A stretch of 7,077 bases of DNA from Lachnospiraceae bacterium UBA7481. Its GTDB lineage: Bacteria; Bacillota; Clostridia; Lachnospirales; Lachnospiraceae. The notes below the pieces were generated by a model. That model did no database searches. It had not been told where the DNA came from and worked only from the letters and a program-made list of their open reading frames with translations. The stretch is taken from contig DLOP01000116.1 in NCBI GenBank assembly GCA_002478505.1, positions 19,468 through 26,544 of the forward strand, in the 5' to 3' direction. The position numbers and the translations under genes are program-made. This document shows positions 1-6,090 of the stretch, in pieces. Positions within the stretch are counted from its first letter, which is position 1. The number at the start of each line of letters is the position of its first letter.

Positions 1-63
1 ATCAAGCTTATTTTTCAATCTAGCCCCCGGAAGGAGCTGTAACAGAGCAATTTTCAGAATCAT
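1..63 (-). CDS. Carbon-nitrogen hydrolase (nitrilase superfamily), N-terminus only
   Basis: Only the first 21 codons are inside the window; the gene continues past the left edge. The translation begins MILKIALLQLLPG and continues ARLKNKLD. This matches the opening beta strand of nitrilase-superfamily amidohydrolases (typically MKIALLQ-x-P-G, then an N-L-x-K/E stretch), which hydrolyse amides or nitriles with a Glu-Lys-Cys triad. None of the triad lies in the visible part. The start is ATG at 61-63, preceded by GGAG (minus strand, 71-74) at 7 nt spacing. An ATG seven bases upstream, at 68-70, is in another frame and stops after 16 codons. The gene is divergent from the PTS gene to the right. 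The family call rests on about 13 residues, so it is probable rather than certain, and the substrate cannot be guessed. Confidence 0.55.
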   Translation of the reverse strand, partial: MILKIALLQLLPGARLKNKLD

Positions 64-96
64 TTTTCATCTCCATTTCCAAACTTCAATATATTG

Positions 97-124
97 TTGA
101 CTGCAAACCGCATATCTGTAATTT
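97..124 (+). promoter_or_regulatory. Possible sigma-A promoter toward the PTS gene
   Basis: TTGACT at 97-102 matches five of six bases of the -35 consensus. TAATTT at 119-124 is a poor -10, with a 16-nt spacer. If used, it would give a leader of about 265 nt before the PTS start codon, long enough for leader-based control. The -10 is weak and the region is A+T-rich, so chance matches are likely. Confidence 0.25.
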
Positions 125-205
125 CAGACATCATATTCTATCAGGCGTATTTCTGTTCTTTCTCTGATATCGATTATACCACTTTTGCGTGCTTGAGTGA
201 ACCTT

Positions 206-215
206 TTCCGCGGAA
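206..215. other. 10-bp perfect palindrome, possible operator
   Basis: TTCCGCGGAA is a perfect inverted repeat in an otherwise A+T-rich intergenic region, upstream of the PTS gene and about 10 nt before the alternative -35 TTGCCA (224-229). It could be a regulator binding site. No specific regulator is recognised and the length is short enough for chance. Confidence 0.2.
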
Positions 216-396
216 CACACCTTTTGCCAATAAAAGATGCGTCCTACATCATTCAAAGAATTGTAATACTATGCAATATCAGCGGATACCGCATAAGAAA
301 AATTTCTGATACAGTAACAACCCGAATGAAATTCATCAATTCAATCAATAATAATACTATCTGCATACTATATAAAAATCAAGGAGAGATCTATCA

Positions 397-2553
397 ATGA
401 AAGATAAAATTTTTGGCGTATTACAGCGTGTCGGACGTTCCTTTATGCTTCCGATCGCTCTGCTGCCCGTGGCAGGGCTTCTGCTTGGAATAGGAAGCTC
501 CTTCACGAACCCTACAACGATTGATACCTACAATCTTAGCGGCATCATCCACGAAGGCGGCATACTTTATATCATCCTGGACATCATGAGCAAAACCGGA
601 AGCGCCGTCTTTGACAACCTTGCCCTGTTATTCGCCATGGGCGTTGCCATCGGCATGGCAAAAAAGGAAAAAGAGGTGGCGGCTCTTTCGGGAGCGCTTG
701 CATACATCGTCATGAATACCGCTATCAGCGCTCTCATCATGGCCAAAGGCGGCGTTGAAGCAATGGCGGAAAATACGACCACAACGGCGCTCGGAATCAC
801 TACCCTGCAGATGGGCGTTTTTGGAGGTATCATAGTTGGCCTCGGAGTTGCCGCGCTGCACAATAAGTACTACAAAATCGAACTTCCACAGGTGCTTTCG
901 TTCTTCGGCGGGACAAGATTCGTGCCCATCATCTCTACTGTGGTTTATCTGATTGTCGGCATTGTAATGTTCTATCTCTGGCCGTTTGTCCAGATCGGTA
1001 TATCAAAGCTCGGCGGACTGGTTCTTAGTTCCGGCTATATCGGGACATGGATATACGGTATTCTGGAACGCGCGCTGATCCCGTTCGGTCTGCACCATGT
1101 CTTCTATATGCCGTTCTGGCAGACGGAGCTTGGCGGTTCCATGACGATTGACGGCAACATTGTTACGGGGGCACAGAATATTTTCTTTGCAGAGCTTGCC
1201 TCCAAATCCACAGACGTCTTTTCAGTTTCGGCGACAAGATTTATGTCAGGTAAATTCCCTTTCATGATCTTCGGTCTGCCTGCGGCCGCATTTGCAATGT
1301 ACAAAGCCGCCCGTCCCGAAAAGAAAAAGGCCGCCGGCGGTCTATTACTTTCAGCAGCCCTTACTTCAATGCTTACGGGAATTACCGAGCCTCTTGAATT
1401 TACTTTTATTTTTGTCGCACCACTGATGTACGGAGTGCACTGCATCCTTGCGGGACTGTCCTACATGCTTATGCATATCTTCAATGTCGGCGTAGGCATG
1501 ACTTTTTCCGGCGGTATTATCGACCTGACCCTGTTCGGAATCTTACAGGGCAATCACAAGACTAACTGGATATGGATCGTCATCATCGGTCTGATCTATG
1601 CGGTTGTGTACTATTTTGTATTCTATTTTATGATAACGAAAATGAATCTTGCCACTCCGGGACGCGAAGCGGACAATGTAGAAACGATGCTTTACCGCAG
1701 AAGCGACGTTGAGGCGGCAAAATCCGGCAAATCCGCAGGCGGTTCCGAAGATATTACAAGCGCCCTGATCCTGAAAGGACTTGGCGGAAAGGAAAATCTT
1801 TCCGACGTGGACTGCTGTGCCACAAGGCTCAGGATCACCGTTAACGACGTGGAAAAAGTTTCCGACAGCCTGCTGAAAGAAAGCGGCGCGTCCGGAGTCA
1901 TCCACAAGGGCAACGGCGTGCAGGTCATTTATGGGCCAAGGGTTTCTGTGGTAAAATCAAATCTGGAAACATTTATGGATATGCCCGAATCAGACGACCT
2001 TGACAGTATTTTGGGAAATTCATCACCCGAAACCGCTGCGGACACTTCACAATCGAAAGAAAAGACACAACAGAAGGAAACGTCAGCTCCGAAAAAAAGC
2101 GGCACAGTTGTAATGTATTCCCACCTTAGCGGTACGGTCGTAAGCCTTGAAAATGTGGAAGACGACGTTTTCTCCCAGAAAATACTGGGCGAGGGAATTG
2201 CTGTCGAGCCCTCCGAGGGCAAGCTTTACGCGCCCTGCGACGGAAAAATAAATTCTATTTTTGATACAAAACATGCGGTAACCATTCAGTCGGCTGACGG
2301 TGCAGACGTACTGCTGCACATTGGCATAGATACTGTTAAACTTGGCGGAAAACATTTTGAATCCCACGTTTCGGACGGTCAGGAAATCAAAAAAGGCGAC
2401 CTGCTGGTCACCTTTGATATCGACGCAATCAAAGCCGAAGGATACAAACTCACCACTCCGCTTATCATTGGAAACACGGATGATTATTCTTCATTTTCAC
2501 CTGCGGCACAGGGAGAGATTTCAGCGGGTGATGTAATATTACGCATGTCGTAA
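397..2553 (+). CDS. ptsG: PTS sugar permease EIICBA, glucose/glucoside family
   Basis: A 718-residue phosphotransferase-system permease that imports and phosphorylates a hexose. The membrane EIIC domain (about 1-430) starts with VGRSFMLPIALLPVAGLLLG and carries the sugar-site signature GITEP (328-332) and the family stretch IPFGLHHVFYMPFW. EIIB (about 450-528) has the phosphorylation motif CCATRLR, with Cys474 as the expected phosphocysteine. A polar Ser/Thr/Gln/Lys-rich linker (about 529-572) leads to EIIA, with the paired active-site histidines His626 (TKHAV) and His641 (HIGIDTV), 15 apart as in E. coli Crr. All catalytic residues are present, so it should be functional. AAGGAGAG at 381-388, 8 nt before ATG, fixes the start. 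EI and HPr are not in the window. Glucose is the default substrate, but the WQTELGGSMTIDG segment also resembles maltose/alpha-glucoside permeases, so ptsG is a family-level symbol. Confidence 0.93.
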   Translation: MKDKIFGVLQRVGRSFMLPIALLPVAGLLLGIGSSFTNPTTIDTYNLSGIIHEGGILYIILDIMSKTGSAVFDNLALLFAMGVAIGMAKKEKEVAALSGALAYIVMNTAISALIMAKGGVEAMAENTTTTALGITTLQMGVFGGIIVGLGVAALHNKYYKIELPQVLSFFGGTRFVPIISTVVYLIVGIVMFYLWPFVQIGISKLGGLVLSSGYIGTWIYGILERALIPFGLHHVFYMPFWQTELGGSMTIDGNIVTGAQNIFFAELASKSTDVFSVSATRFMSGKFPFMIFGLPAAAFAMYKAARPEKKKAAGGLLLSAALTSMLTGITEPLEFTFIFVAPLMYGVHCILAGLSYMLMHIFNVGVGMTFSGGIIDLTLFGILQGNHKTNWIWIVIIGLIYAVVYYFVFYFMITKMNLATPGREADNVETMLYRRSDVEAAKSGKSAGGSEDITSALILKGLGGKENLSDVDCCATRLRITVNDVEKVSDSLLKESGASGVIHKGNGVQVIYGPRVSVVKSNLETFMDMPESDDLDSILGNSSPETAADTSQSKEKTQQKETSAPKKSGTVVMYSHLSGTVVSLENVEDDVFSQKILGEGIAVEPSEGKLYAPCDGKINSIFDTKHAVTIQSADGADVLLHIGIDTVKLGGKHFESHVSDGQEIKKGDLLVTFDIDAIKAEGYKLTTPLIIGNTDDYSSFSPAAQGEISAGDVILRMS

Positions 2554-2572
2554 TATTACGCATAGCGTAATA
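2533..2572. repeat. Tandem and inverted GTAATATTACGCAT repeat over the PTS stop codon
   Basis: GTAATATTACGCAT occurs at 2533-2546 and again at 2550-2563, a period of 17. A partial inverted copy, GCGTAATA, follows at 2565-2572. TATTACGC (2554-2561) pairs with GCGTAATA (2565-2572) as an 8-bp stem with loop ATA. Alternatively ATTACG (2538-2543) pairs with CGTAAT (2549-2554). The first copy encodes the last residues VILRM of the EIIA domain, and the second supplies the TAA stop and lies outside the gene. The sequence after the hairpin is A-rich, not a U-tract, so it is not a classical terminator for the PTS gene. Confidence 0.7.
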
Positions 2573-2628
2573 CTAAAAATAAATTAATAGGTAAAAACAA
2601 CAGCCATAGCAAAATTTAAGGGAATTAT

Positions 2629-2702
2629 GAGAGCGGATGAAGCGTCATTTGATTCCTATGCACGGAATCCAAATTTTTGTTCCAAAGCTTCCATCCGCTC
2701 TC
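2629..2702. repeat. Long nested hairpin between convergent genes, possible bidirectional terminator
   Basis: GAGAGCGGATG (2629-2639) is perfectly complementary to CATCCGCTCTC (2692-2702), 11 bp. AAGC (2640-2643) extends the stem against GCTT (2687-2690) past a single bulged C. Inside, TTTGATTCC pairs with GGAATCCAAA over 9 bp with one bulge (about 2648-2673). The element sits between the end of the PTS gene and the convergent DUF2809 gene, where a shared terminator is expected. Neither flank has a clean run of T, so intrinsic termination is uncertain. It could instead be a dispersed intergenic repeat or a remnant of a mobile sequence. Confidence 0.55.
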
Positions 2703-2711
2703 TAATACCCG

Positions 2712-3074
2712 CTATTTTATTGACCTTGAGTATAATTTTTTATCTATGAGGAAACACACCACGCCGCCCACAAGATAACATAGAAGATCCGCCGGATCAA
2801 AAGTGCCTCCCACAATCGTCGAAAACGGCTCCGGAAGTATTTCTGACAACCCGGTAAGCTGCACCGCTTCCACGCAAAAAGCAAAAAGCGTAACCGGTAT
2901 TGAGAGCCAGCGCATGCGCGAGACAACCACTCTCGCCAGAAAATATACGCAGATCACCGCCAGTACATCTCCAAGATACGGACGTACAATTCTGTCATGT
3001 ACATACAAGGCAATCCATATTTCCAATCCAAGTAACGCAATAAAGATCAGCGCGCTAAACAGCCTTCTTTTCAT
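2712..3074 (-). CDS. DUF2809 (VanZ-like) small membrane protein
   Basis: A 120-residue integral membrane protein with four predicted helices (about 5-25, 35-51, 57-76, 95-111). The family-type features are the first helix running into RPYLGDVL (31-38), Glu69 and Gln72 in the third helix, and GGTFDPADLLCYLVG (89-103) before the last helix. These match the DUF2809 pattern, which resembles VanZ. No biochemical function is established. The start at 3074 is chosen because GGAG (minus strand, 3082-3085) lies 7 nt upstream of ATG and the protein then begins MKRRLFSA, directly into the first helix. A reading with 13 more residues from 3113 lacks this support. It lies 52 nt after the 117-aa membrane protein gene and is probably co-transcribed with it. 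Confidence 0.75.
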   Translation of the reverse strand: MKRRLFSALIFIALLGLEIWIALYVHDRIVRPYLGDVLAVICVYFLARVVVSRMRWLSIPVTLFAFCVEAVQLTGLSEILPEPFSTIVGGTFDPADLLCYLVGGVVCFLIDKKLYSRSIK

Positions 3075-3126
3075 ATGCACTCTCCTATATAACGTCGATA
3101 AATCCTTGTCCATAGGATAATTAAGA

Positions 3127-3480
3127 CTATGTTTTTTTGATAAGTTTCTTTTTTAGCAGGCTATGTTGAATTTCAAGCCAAGCTATTTCAGCGAATATTA
3201 CGATCAAAAATACTACCATCTGAAACACAGTGTTATCAAATTTTTCAAGAAAATATATAAAGACAGACATTGTTACAAACAAAGCACATCCATATATTAT
3301 CAAATTTCTTCCATGTTTATGATTCCATTCTGACATATCAGTAAGTTCATCTTCTCTTGGAGGAACTTCTCCTGTATTCAATGCAACTGGAACTTTAGAC
3401 CGAAACTGATTTACACCAAGCACTATAAAAATAAGCGAAACAAGTGAAGAAATTACCAAATAAATAATGGTACCTGTCAT
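3127..3480 (-). CDS. Small membrane protein of unknown function
   Basis: 117 residues, not assigned to a named family. Predicted membrane helices lie at about 4-24, 59-77 and 83-103. Between the first two is a polar stretch with FRSKVPVALNTGEVPPREDELTDMSEWNHKHGRN (by segments: FRSKVPVALNTGE, then PPREDELTDMSEWNHKHGRN). Similar QFRSK-P-V and ELTD...WN-x-x-HG patterns occur, to my recollection, in uncharacterised Clostridial proteins. The tail is lysine-rich (KKKLIKK), suggesting a cytoplasmic C-terminus. The start ATG has GGAGG (minus strand, 3492-3496) 11 nt upstream, longer than ideal. A putative extended -10 promoter lies just upstream, making this the first gene of a likely two-gene unit with DUF2809. 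Confidence 0.65.
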   Translation of the reverse strand: MTGTIIYLVISSLVSLIFIVLGVNQFRSKVPVALNTGEVPPREDELTDMSEWNHKHGRNLIIYGCALFVTMSVFIYFLEKFDNTVFQMVVFLIVIFAEIAWLEIQHSLLKKKLIKKT

Positions 3481-3515
3481 AACTTAATTGACCTCCAAAT
3501 TTCGATTTGTATATA

Positions 3516-3543
3516 ATCATACCACAGAACATGCAGATCTAAA
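3516..3543 (-). promoter_or_regulatory. Putative extended -10 promoter for the 117-aa and DUF2809 genes
   Basis: On the minus strand TGGTATGAT provides an extended -10 (TGn plus TATGAT, five of six consensus bases; hexamer at 3516-3521). TTTAGA at 3538-3543 serves as a weak -35 across 16 nt. Transcription would start about 25-30 nt before the start codon at 3480, enough for the GGAGG site. Confidence 0.4.
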
Positions 3544-3581
3544 TACAGAATTTTTATTCATTATATTTAACCGGAAACACG

Positions 3582-3598
3582 AAGCCAAATTTGGACTT
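3582..3598. other. Dyad around CCAAATTTGG
   Basis: CCAAATTTGG (3585-3594) is a perfect 10-bp palindrome, and flanking AAG and CTT extend the symmetry with one unpaired base. It lies between the end of the 231-aa gene (3623) and the promoter of the 117-aa gene, about 40 nt upstream of the latter's -35. It may be an operator or nothing. Its weak self-complementarity without a loop argues against a terminator. Confidence 0.2.
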
Positions 3599-3622
3599 AT
3601 TCAATAGGATCATAATTCCAAC

Positions 3623-4318
3623 TTATTCCAGTACAAATTCCCAGCTCAGGGTACCCGTGTCATATTCCTCTTTCAGAGATACAACACTATCTCCGTAGGT
3701 TCCATATTCACATATTACCGTCAGCTTTCTATCTGCCTCATCATATTCGTAGCTGTATGTATCCTGAGAGAGGCATTTGTTAGAAAAATAGCTTTCATCT
3801 ATTTCTCCAACTTTTCTAACGATAATTCCATTCTTCTGGTAAACATTAAAATAGGTAAGCTCAAATGTTCTCTCTAAAATACGGACATGGCCCAACGTCT
3901 CCGTAAAAAGGACCTCCTTACCGTCCGGCAGAACGATCTGCTCTACTTCTACCCTATTTTTCATATCTCTATAAACAGAATAGGGAATAGCTCCTACACT
4001 TAAGATAATCATTACAAGAGCAAGTATCATACAAATTTTTCGTTTCCTGCTTTTAGGCTGACCTTTCCACATATACAAAAGACCAATATATAATACTGCT
4101 ATAGTAAATCCTCTTAGATACTGCCTATCCCATATATATCCGAATAGGAACAGATCGCTTTCCATATGATTCAGATACCAACCTAAACCCAGAAGCGCTA
4201 TTATGACAATGACATACACCCAAAAACCTACTGTCAGTACCGATCTGTCCTTTTCCTGAGATGCAGCAGATTCCTTCTCTAACACTGGTGGCAGTCCTTC
4301 TTCCTTTTCTATACCCAT
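3623..4318 (-). CDS. Membrane protein with C-terminal extracytoplasmic domain, unknown function
   Basis: 231 residues, family not recognised. An acidic, polar N-terminus of about 28 residues leads to three predicted helices (about 29-50, 66-84, 94-114). Between the second and third is a basic cytoplasmic-type loop, KGQPKSRKRK. The remaining 115 or so residues are hydrophilic and rich in alternating Val/Tyr/Thr/Glu, suggesting a beta-rich domain with pieces such as VEVEQIVLPDGKEVLF and YSYEYDEADRKLTV. By the positive-inside rule the domain would lie outside the membrane. The start at 4318 is selected by a strong AAAGGAGA (minus strand, 4326-4333) 7 nt upstream of ATG; an upstream in-frame ATG (4342) would put this site inside the coding region. 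It follows the PAS gene by 52 nt, so the two are probably one operon. A sensor or lipid-anchored role would be speculation. Confidence 0.72.
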   Translation of the reverse strand: MGIEKEEGLPPVLEKESAASQEKDRSVLTVGFWVYVIVIIALLGLGWYLNHMESDLFLFGYIWDRQYLRGFTIAVLYIGLLYMWKGQPKSRKRKICMILALVMIILSVGAIPYSVYRDMKNRVEVEQIVLPDGKEVLFTETLGHVRILERTFELTYFNVYQKNGIIVRKVGEIDESYFSNKCLSQDTYSYEYDEADRKLTVICEYGTYGDSVVSLKEEYDTGTLSWEFVLE

Positions 4319-4370
4319 GACAAAATCTCCTTTGCGAATCATTGTCCTCTACCTGAAAGGTTGCGGATCA

Positions 4371-4757
4371 TTATTGCTTGTTTGAAACATAATCATAAAA
4401 ATCCGCCGTTTCCCTGTTCCGGTATTCGTGCTTTTCATAATAACCGATCAGTCTGCCATCCTCATCCCGCAGGGCGATCATATAGACATCTTTATTCTCT
4501 TTTTCGTTGTAAAAAGTATATATCCGGTTATTCTCTGCACTTTCCCCAAACCATTGTACCACCTGTTTGATTTTCTCATTACTGGACGGGCTATGGCAGT
4601 CAAGCAGCGATTTCCCCACCAGCGCGTATCCGCCTCTTTTTTGATACCTCTCTGCCGCCGCAGGATTCATATACACAATTTCATGGGAAAGATCACATAA
4701 CACCACAGCTGCGGTATCCATGTCTATAACACTTTTAAAAAATTTTAAAAGTTTCAT
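4371..4757 (-). CDS. Stand-alone PAS domain protein
   Basis: 128 residues consisting of essentially one PAS domain with no output domain. It shows the typical opening of the fold: a hydrophobic strand (VVLCDL, 18-23), then HEIVYMNPAA (25-34), a helix, and GKSLLDCHSPSS (48-59). Later strands are RIYTFYNEKENKDVYMIALRDEDGRL (by segments) and GYYEKHEYRNRE. PAS domains bind small ligands, haem or flavin, or mediate protein contacts. Cys54-His55 are possible ligand residues, but no cofactor can be assigned. Single-domain relatives ending in YYEKHEYRNRE are, as I recall, common in Clostridia. The ribosome binding site is weak (GCAGG about 8 nt, or AAAGG about 13 nt, before ATG); an internal Met13 start is possible but has no better site. 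The repeat block lies immediately upstream, and the 231-aa membrane protein gene follows 52 nt downstream. Confidence 0.8.
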   Translation of the reverse strand: MKLLKFFKSVIDMDTAAVVLCDLSHEIVYMNPAAAERYQKRGGYALVGKSLLDCHSPSSNEKIKQVVQWFGESAENNRIYTFYNEKENKDVYMIALRDEDGRLIGYYEKHEYRNRETADFYDYVSNKQ

Positions 4758-4870
4758 AAAATAAACCTGCCTTTCTCTCTAAGTTTAATCAATATACCAT
4801 GTGCTCCGCACATGGTATGCGCTTCGCGATGCACACTCGCTTCGCTCGGCGCGGCATAATATTTATCGAT

Positions 4871-4879
4871 ATTATACCA
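4871..4879 (-). promoter_or_regulatory. Perfect extended -10 motif inside the repeat block
   Basis: The minus strand reads TGGTATAAT: a full TATAAT (4871-4876) preceded by the TGn extension (4877-4879). A recognisable -35 is missing at 16-18 nt; TTGATT lies 14 nt away. Extended -10 promoters often do without one. It faces the PAS gene, with a leader of roughly 105 nt that would contain the 11-bp hairpin 4794-4818. The first repeat copy has the similar TGGTATATT at 4791-4799. Confidence 0.4.
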
Positions 4880-4940
4880 TGTCAGCAGGAAATCAAGCGC
4901 GAACGCAGTGAGCATTTGATTTCACCTGACATGGTAGCGA

Positions 4941-5007
4941 AAGAATCTAATCTGCAAAGCAGATTTTAAGCGCGACAGCGCGACAGACGCGCAGCGGCTG
5001 GATTCTT
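4941..5007. repeat. Third repeat module with three-way-junction pairing
   Basis: AAGAATC (4941-4947) pairs with GATTCTT (5001-5007) to close a domain holding two further hairpins. AATCTGC (4949-4955) pairs with GCAGATT (4959-4965) across loop AAA. GCGCG (4978-4982) pairs with CGCGC (4988-4992) across ACAGA. GCGCGACA is tandemly repeated at 4970-4977 and 4978-4985. It lies 20 nt beyond the stop of the 338-aa gene, so it could also work as that gene's transcript end, although no U-tract follows on the minus strand. Confidence 0.55.
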
Positions 5008-5027
5008 GAGCTTATTGTATCATATCC

Positions 5028-6044
5028 TCAGTAACAGCGCAAATTTCCCTCCTCATAGGAAAACTGGATACCATGATCCAGCCGCAGAGGATTGTCCATA
5101 CGGACATAAACACCCTCATCAGATATTTTAACATAAATCCGGGGATTCCCATCAGAAGTATAGAGTTTTCCATTGAGTTCTGAGTAATCTGATATTCCCA
5201 GATTTTCAGCAATTGCCCTGGAAAAAGCGTCATCCGGTCTGCCCCAATCGGAAATATAACACCCTTCTCTCATCTGCATATAAGAATCGGAATTTCTGTC
5301 TATTCCGTCCGCCATCATAGCAGTACCAATACAGCTTGATATCGTCTGAAGGTATCTTTGATCGTTTTCAGCTCTGCTACGGAACCCATGTTCTTCAAAC
5401 TGAATGAGCAGCATCTTAAAAAACATCATTATACAAAGAAGAATCATGCCGGAAACGATTCCTTTTTCGACAGGCATTCTTTCCTTCCGACTGTCGTCGA
5501 TATCCACATCGTCCCTGTATCTTTGCATATTCTCCTGCCGATAAAACAGAAGTGCGGATATGCCCCAGAAAGAGTCGAACAGCAGCATGATACATAATAA
5601 AAATACCGCTAAACCTCCATCAAACTGATACCAGCGGATAATATACCGGACATTCCAGACATTGGCAAGCAGAAAAACAGCTGCGTAAAAGAAAACCAGA
5701 ACCCTTCTGCCTACATTCTTTATCTCCGGGCAGGACTTTCCGCTTACACGCGGAACATTCCGCAGATCGTCGCCGTAATCTTCTTTTTTATACGGGATCT
5801 CATATCCATATGCCTTTAACCTGCGAATATAACAGAATCCAGACAACAAATTTAATCCTGCAAATAAAAATAAACCACCGCCCACATATAATCCCAACAA
5901 TACTGACAATGCCATAACAACATCTTCCTCCACTTCAGCCAGCATACAAATCACCCCTGTCAAAAACAGGAGCGCAGAAACGATGGTTGTTACCAATAGT
6001 ATTTTAATGGTTCTTCTATCATACTTTATTTTCTTTTGTATCAT
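5028..6044 (-). CDS. Polytopic membrane protein of unknown function
   Basis: 338 residues, no family recognised. Predicted helices lie at about 14-36, 44-70, 115-136, 145-168 and 195-215. A loop of about 45 residues between the second and third (RRLKAYGYEIPYKKEDYGDD, about 74-93) is charged, as is the loop before the last helix (178-194, rich in Asp/Glu/Arg). The C-terminal 120 residues are soluble and contain MMADGIDRNSDSYMQMREG and a strand-rich end (KLYTSDGNPRIYVKISDEGV). The start at 6044 is preferred: GAGG (minus strand, 6055-6058) lies 10 nt upstream and the protein then begins MIQKKIKYDRR. The six-residue-longer reading begins at a TTG on top of that site. It follows the CAT-like gene by 46 nt, so the two are probably co-transcribed. 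The three-part layout (helices, charged loop, soluble tail) recalls the 231-aa protein, but I see no sequence similarity. Confidence 0.68.
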   Translation of the reverse strand: MIQKKIKYDRRTIKILLVTTIVSALLFLTGVICMLAEVEEDVVMALSVLLGLYVGGGLFLFAGLNLLSGFCYIRRLKAYGYEIPYKKEDYGDDLRNVPRVSGKSCPEIKNVGRRVLVFFYAAVFLLANVWNVRYIIRWYQFDGGLAVFLLCIMLLFDSFWGISALLFYRQENMQRYRDDVDIDDSRKERMPVEKGIVSGMILLCIMMFFKMLLIQFEEHGFRSRAENDQRYLQTISSCIGTAMMADGIDRNSDSYMQMREGCYISDWGRPDDAFSRAIAENLGISDYSELNGKLYTSDGNPRIYVKISDEGVYVRMDNPLRLDHGIQFSYEEGNLRCY

Positions 6045-6090
6045 TCGGTGTTTTCCTCGCAATCTTTATATTAGGGGATAAATACCAATT

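Larger units (their letters stand above)
64..396. other. Divergent intergenic region, no gene seen
   Basis: This 333-base A+T-rich stretch separates the truncated hydrolase from the PTS gene, so it should hold both promoters. Short open frames in it have no ribosome binding site or protein-like composition. Visible elements are TTGACT (97-102) with TAATTT (119-124) at 16-nt spacing as a weak plus-strand promoter, TTGCCA (224-229) with CATCAT (247-252) at 17 nt as another, a perfect 10-bp palindrome TTCCGCGGAA (206-215), and a small GCGG-ATA-CCGC hairpin (282-292). I do not recognise a LicT/GlcT-type antiterminator site or a good CcpA operator. Confidence 0.5.
4791..5007. repeat. Block of palindromic intergenic repeats
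   Basis: This gene-free stretch between the 338-aa gene and the PAS gene is almost all self-complementary. Module 1 is an 11-bp perfect hairpin (4794-4804 with 4808-4818, loop TCC) built on ACCATGTGC. It is followed by G+C-rich direct repeats such as TCGCTTCGCT (about 4837-4846). ATAATAT (4856-4862) pairs with ATATTAT (4869-4875). Module 2 is TACCATGTCAG (4875-4885) with CTGACATGGTA (4926-4936), plus an inner 8-bp stem GAAATCAA (4889-4896) with TTGATTTC (4916-4923). Module 3 (4941-5007) is described separately. TACCATGT occurs twice forward (4795, 4875; exactly 80 bp apart) and twice inverted (4810, 4929). It may be a non-autonomous dispersed element. Confidence 0.75.

Noticed and set aside
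282..292. GCGG-ATA-CCGC hairpin as an antiterminator (LicT/GlcT-type) target for the PTS gene.
   Set aside because: It has only 4 bp, no resemblance to the known RAT sequence and no overlapping terminator stem.
94..400. Two short overlapping plus-strand open frames upstream of the PTS gene.
   Set aside because: They have no ribosome binding sites and a composition unlike protein (many Cys/His/Asn), and they overlap each other in different frames in a region expected to hold promoters.
2664..2721. Minus-strand reading of about 20 codons through the long hairpin, ending MEALEQKFGFRA.
   Set aside because: It looks protein-like, but it overlaps the end of the DUF2809 gene in another frame, lacks its own ribosome binding site and is explained by the palindrome. 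It may be a remnant, but this is not supportable.
2803..3120. Plus-strand open frame of 105 codons opposite the DUF2809 gene.
   Set aside because: It is antisense to a gene with good membrane-protein features and a clear ribosome binding site. The plus-strand frame has low-complexity Ser/Thr composition and no such site.
4791..5007. CRISPR array.
   Set aside because: Repeats are palindromic in both orientations, with only two forward copies and no set of equal-length spacers. No cas genes are present.
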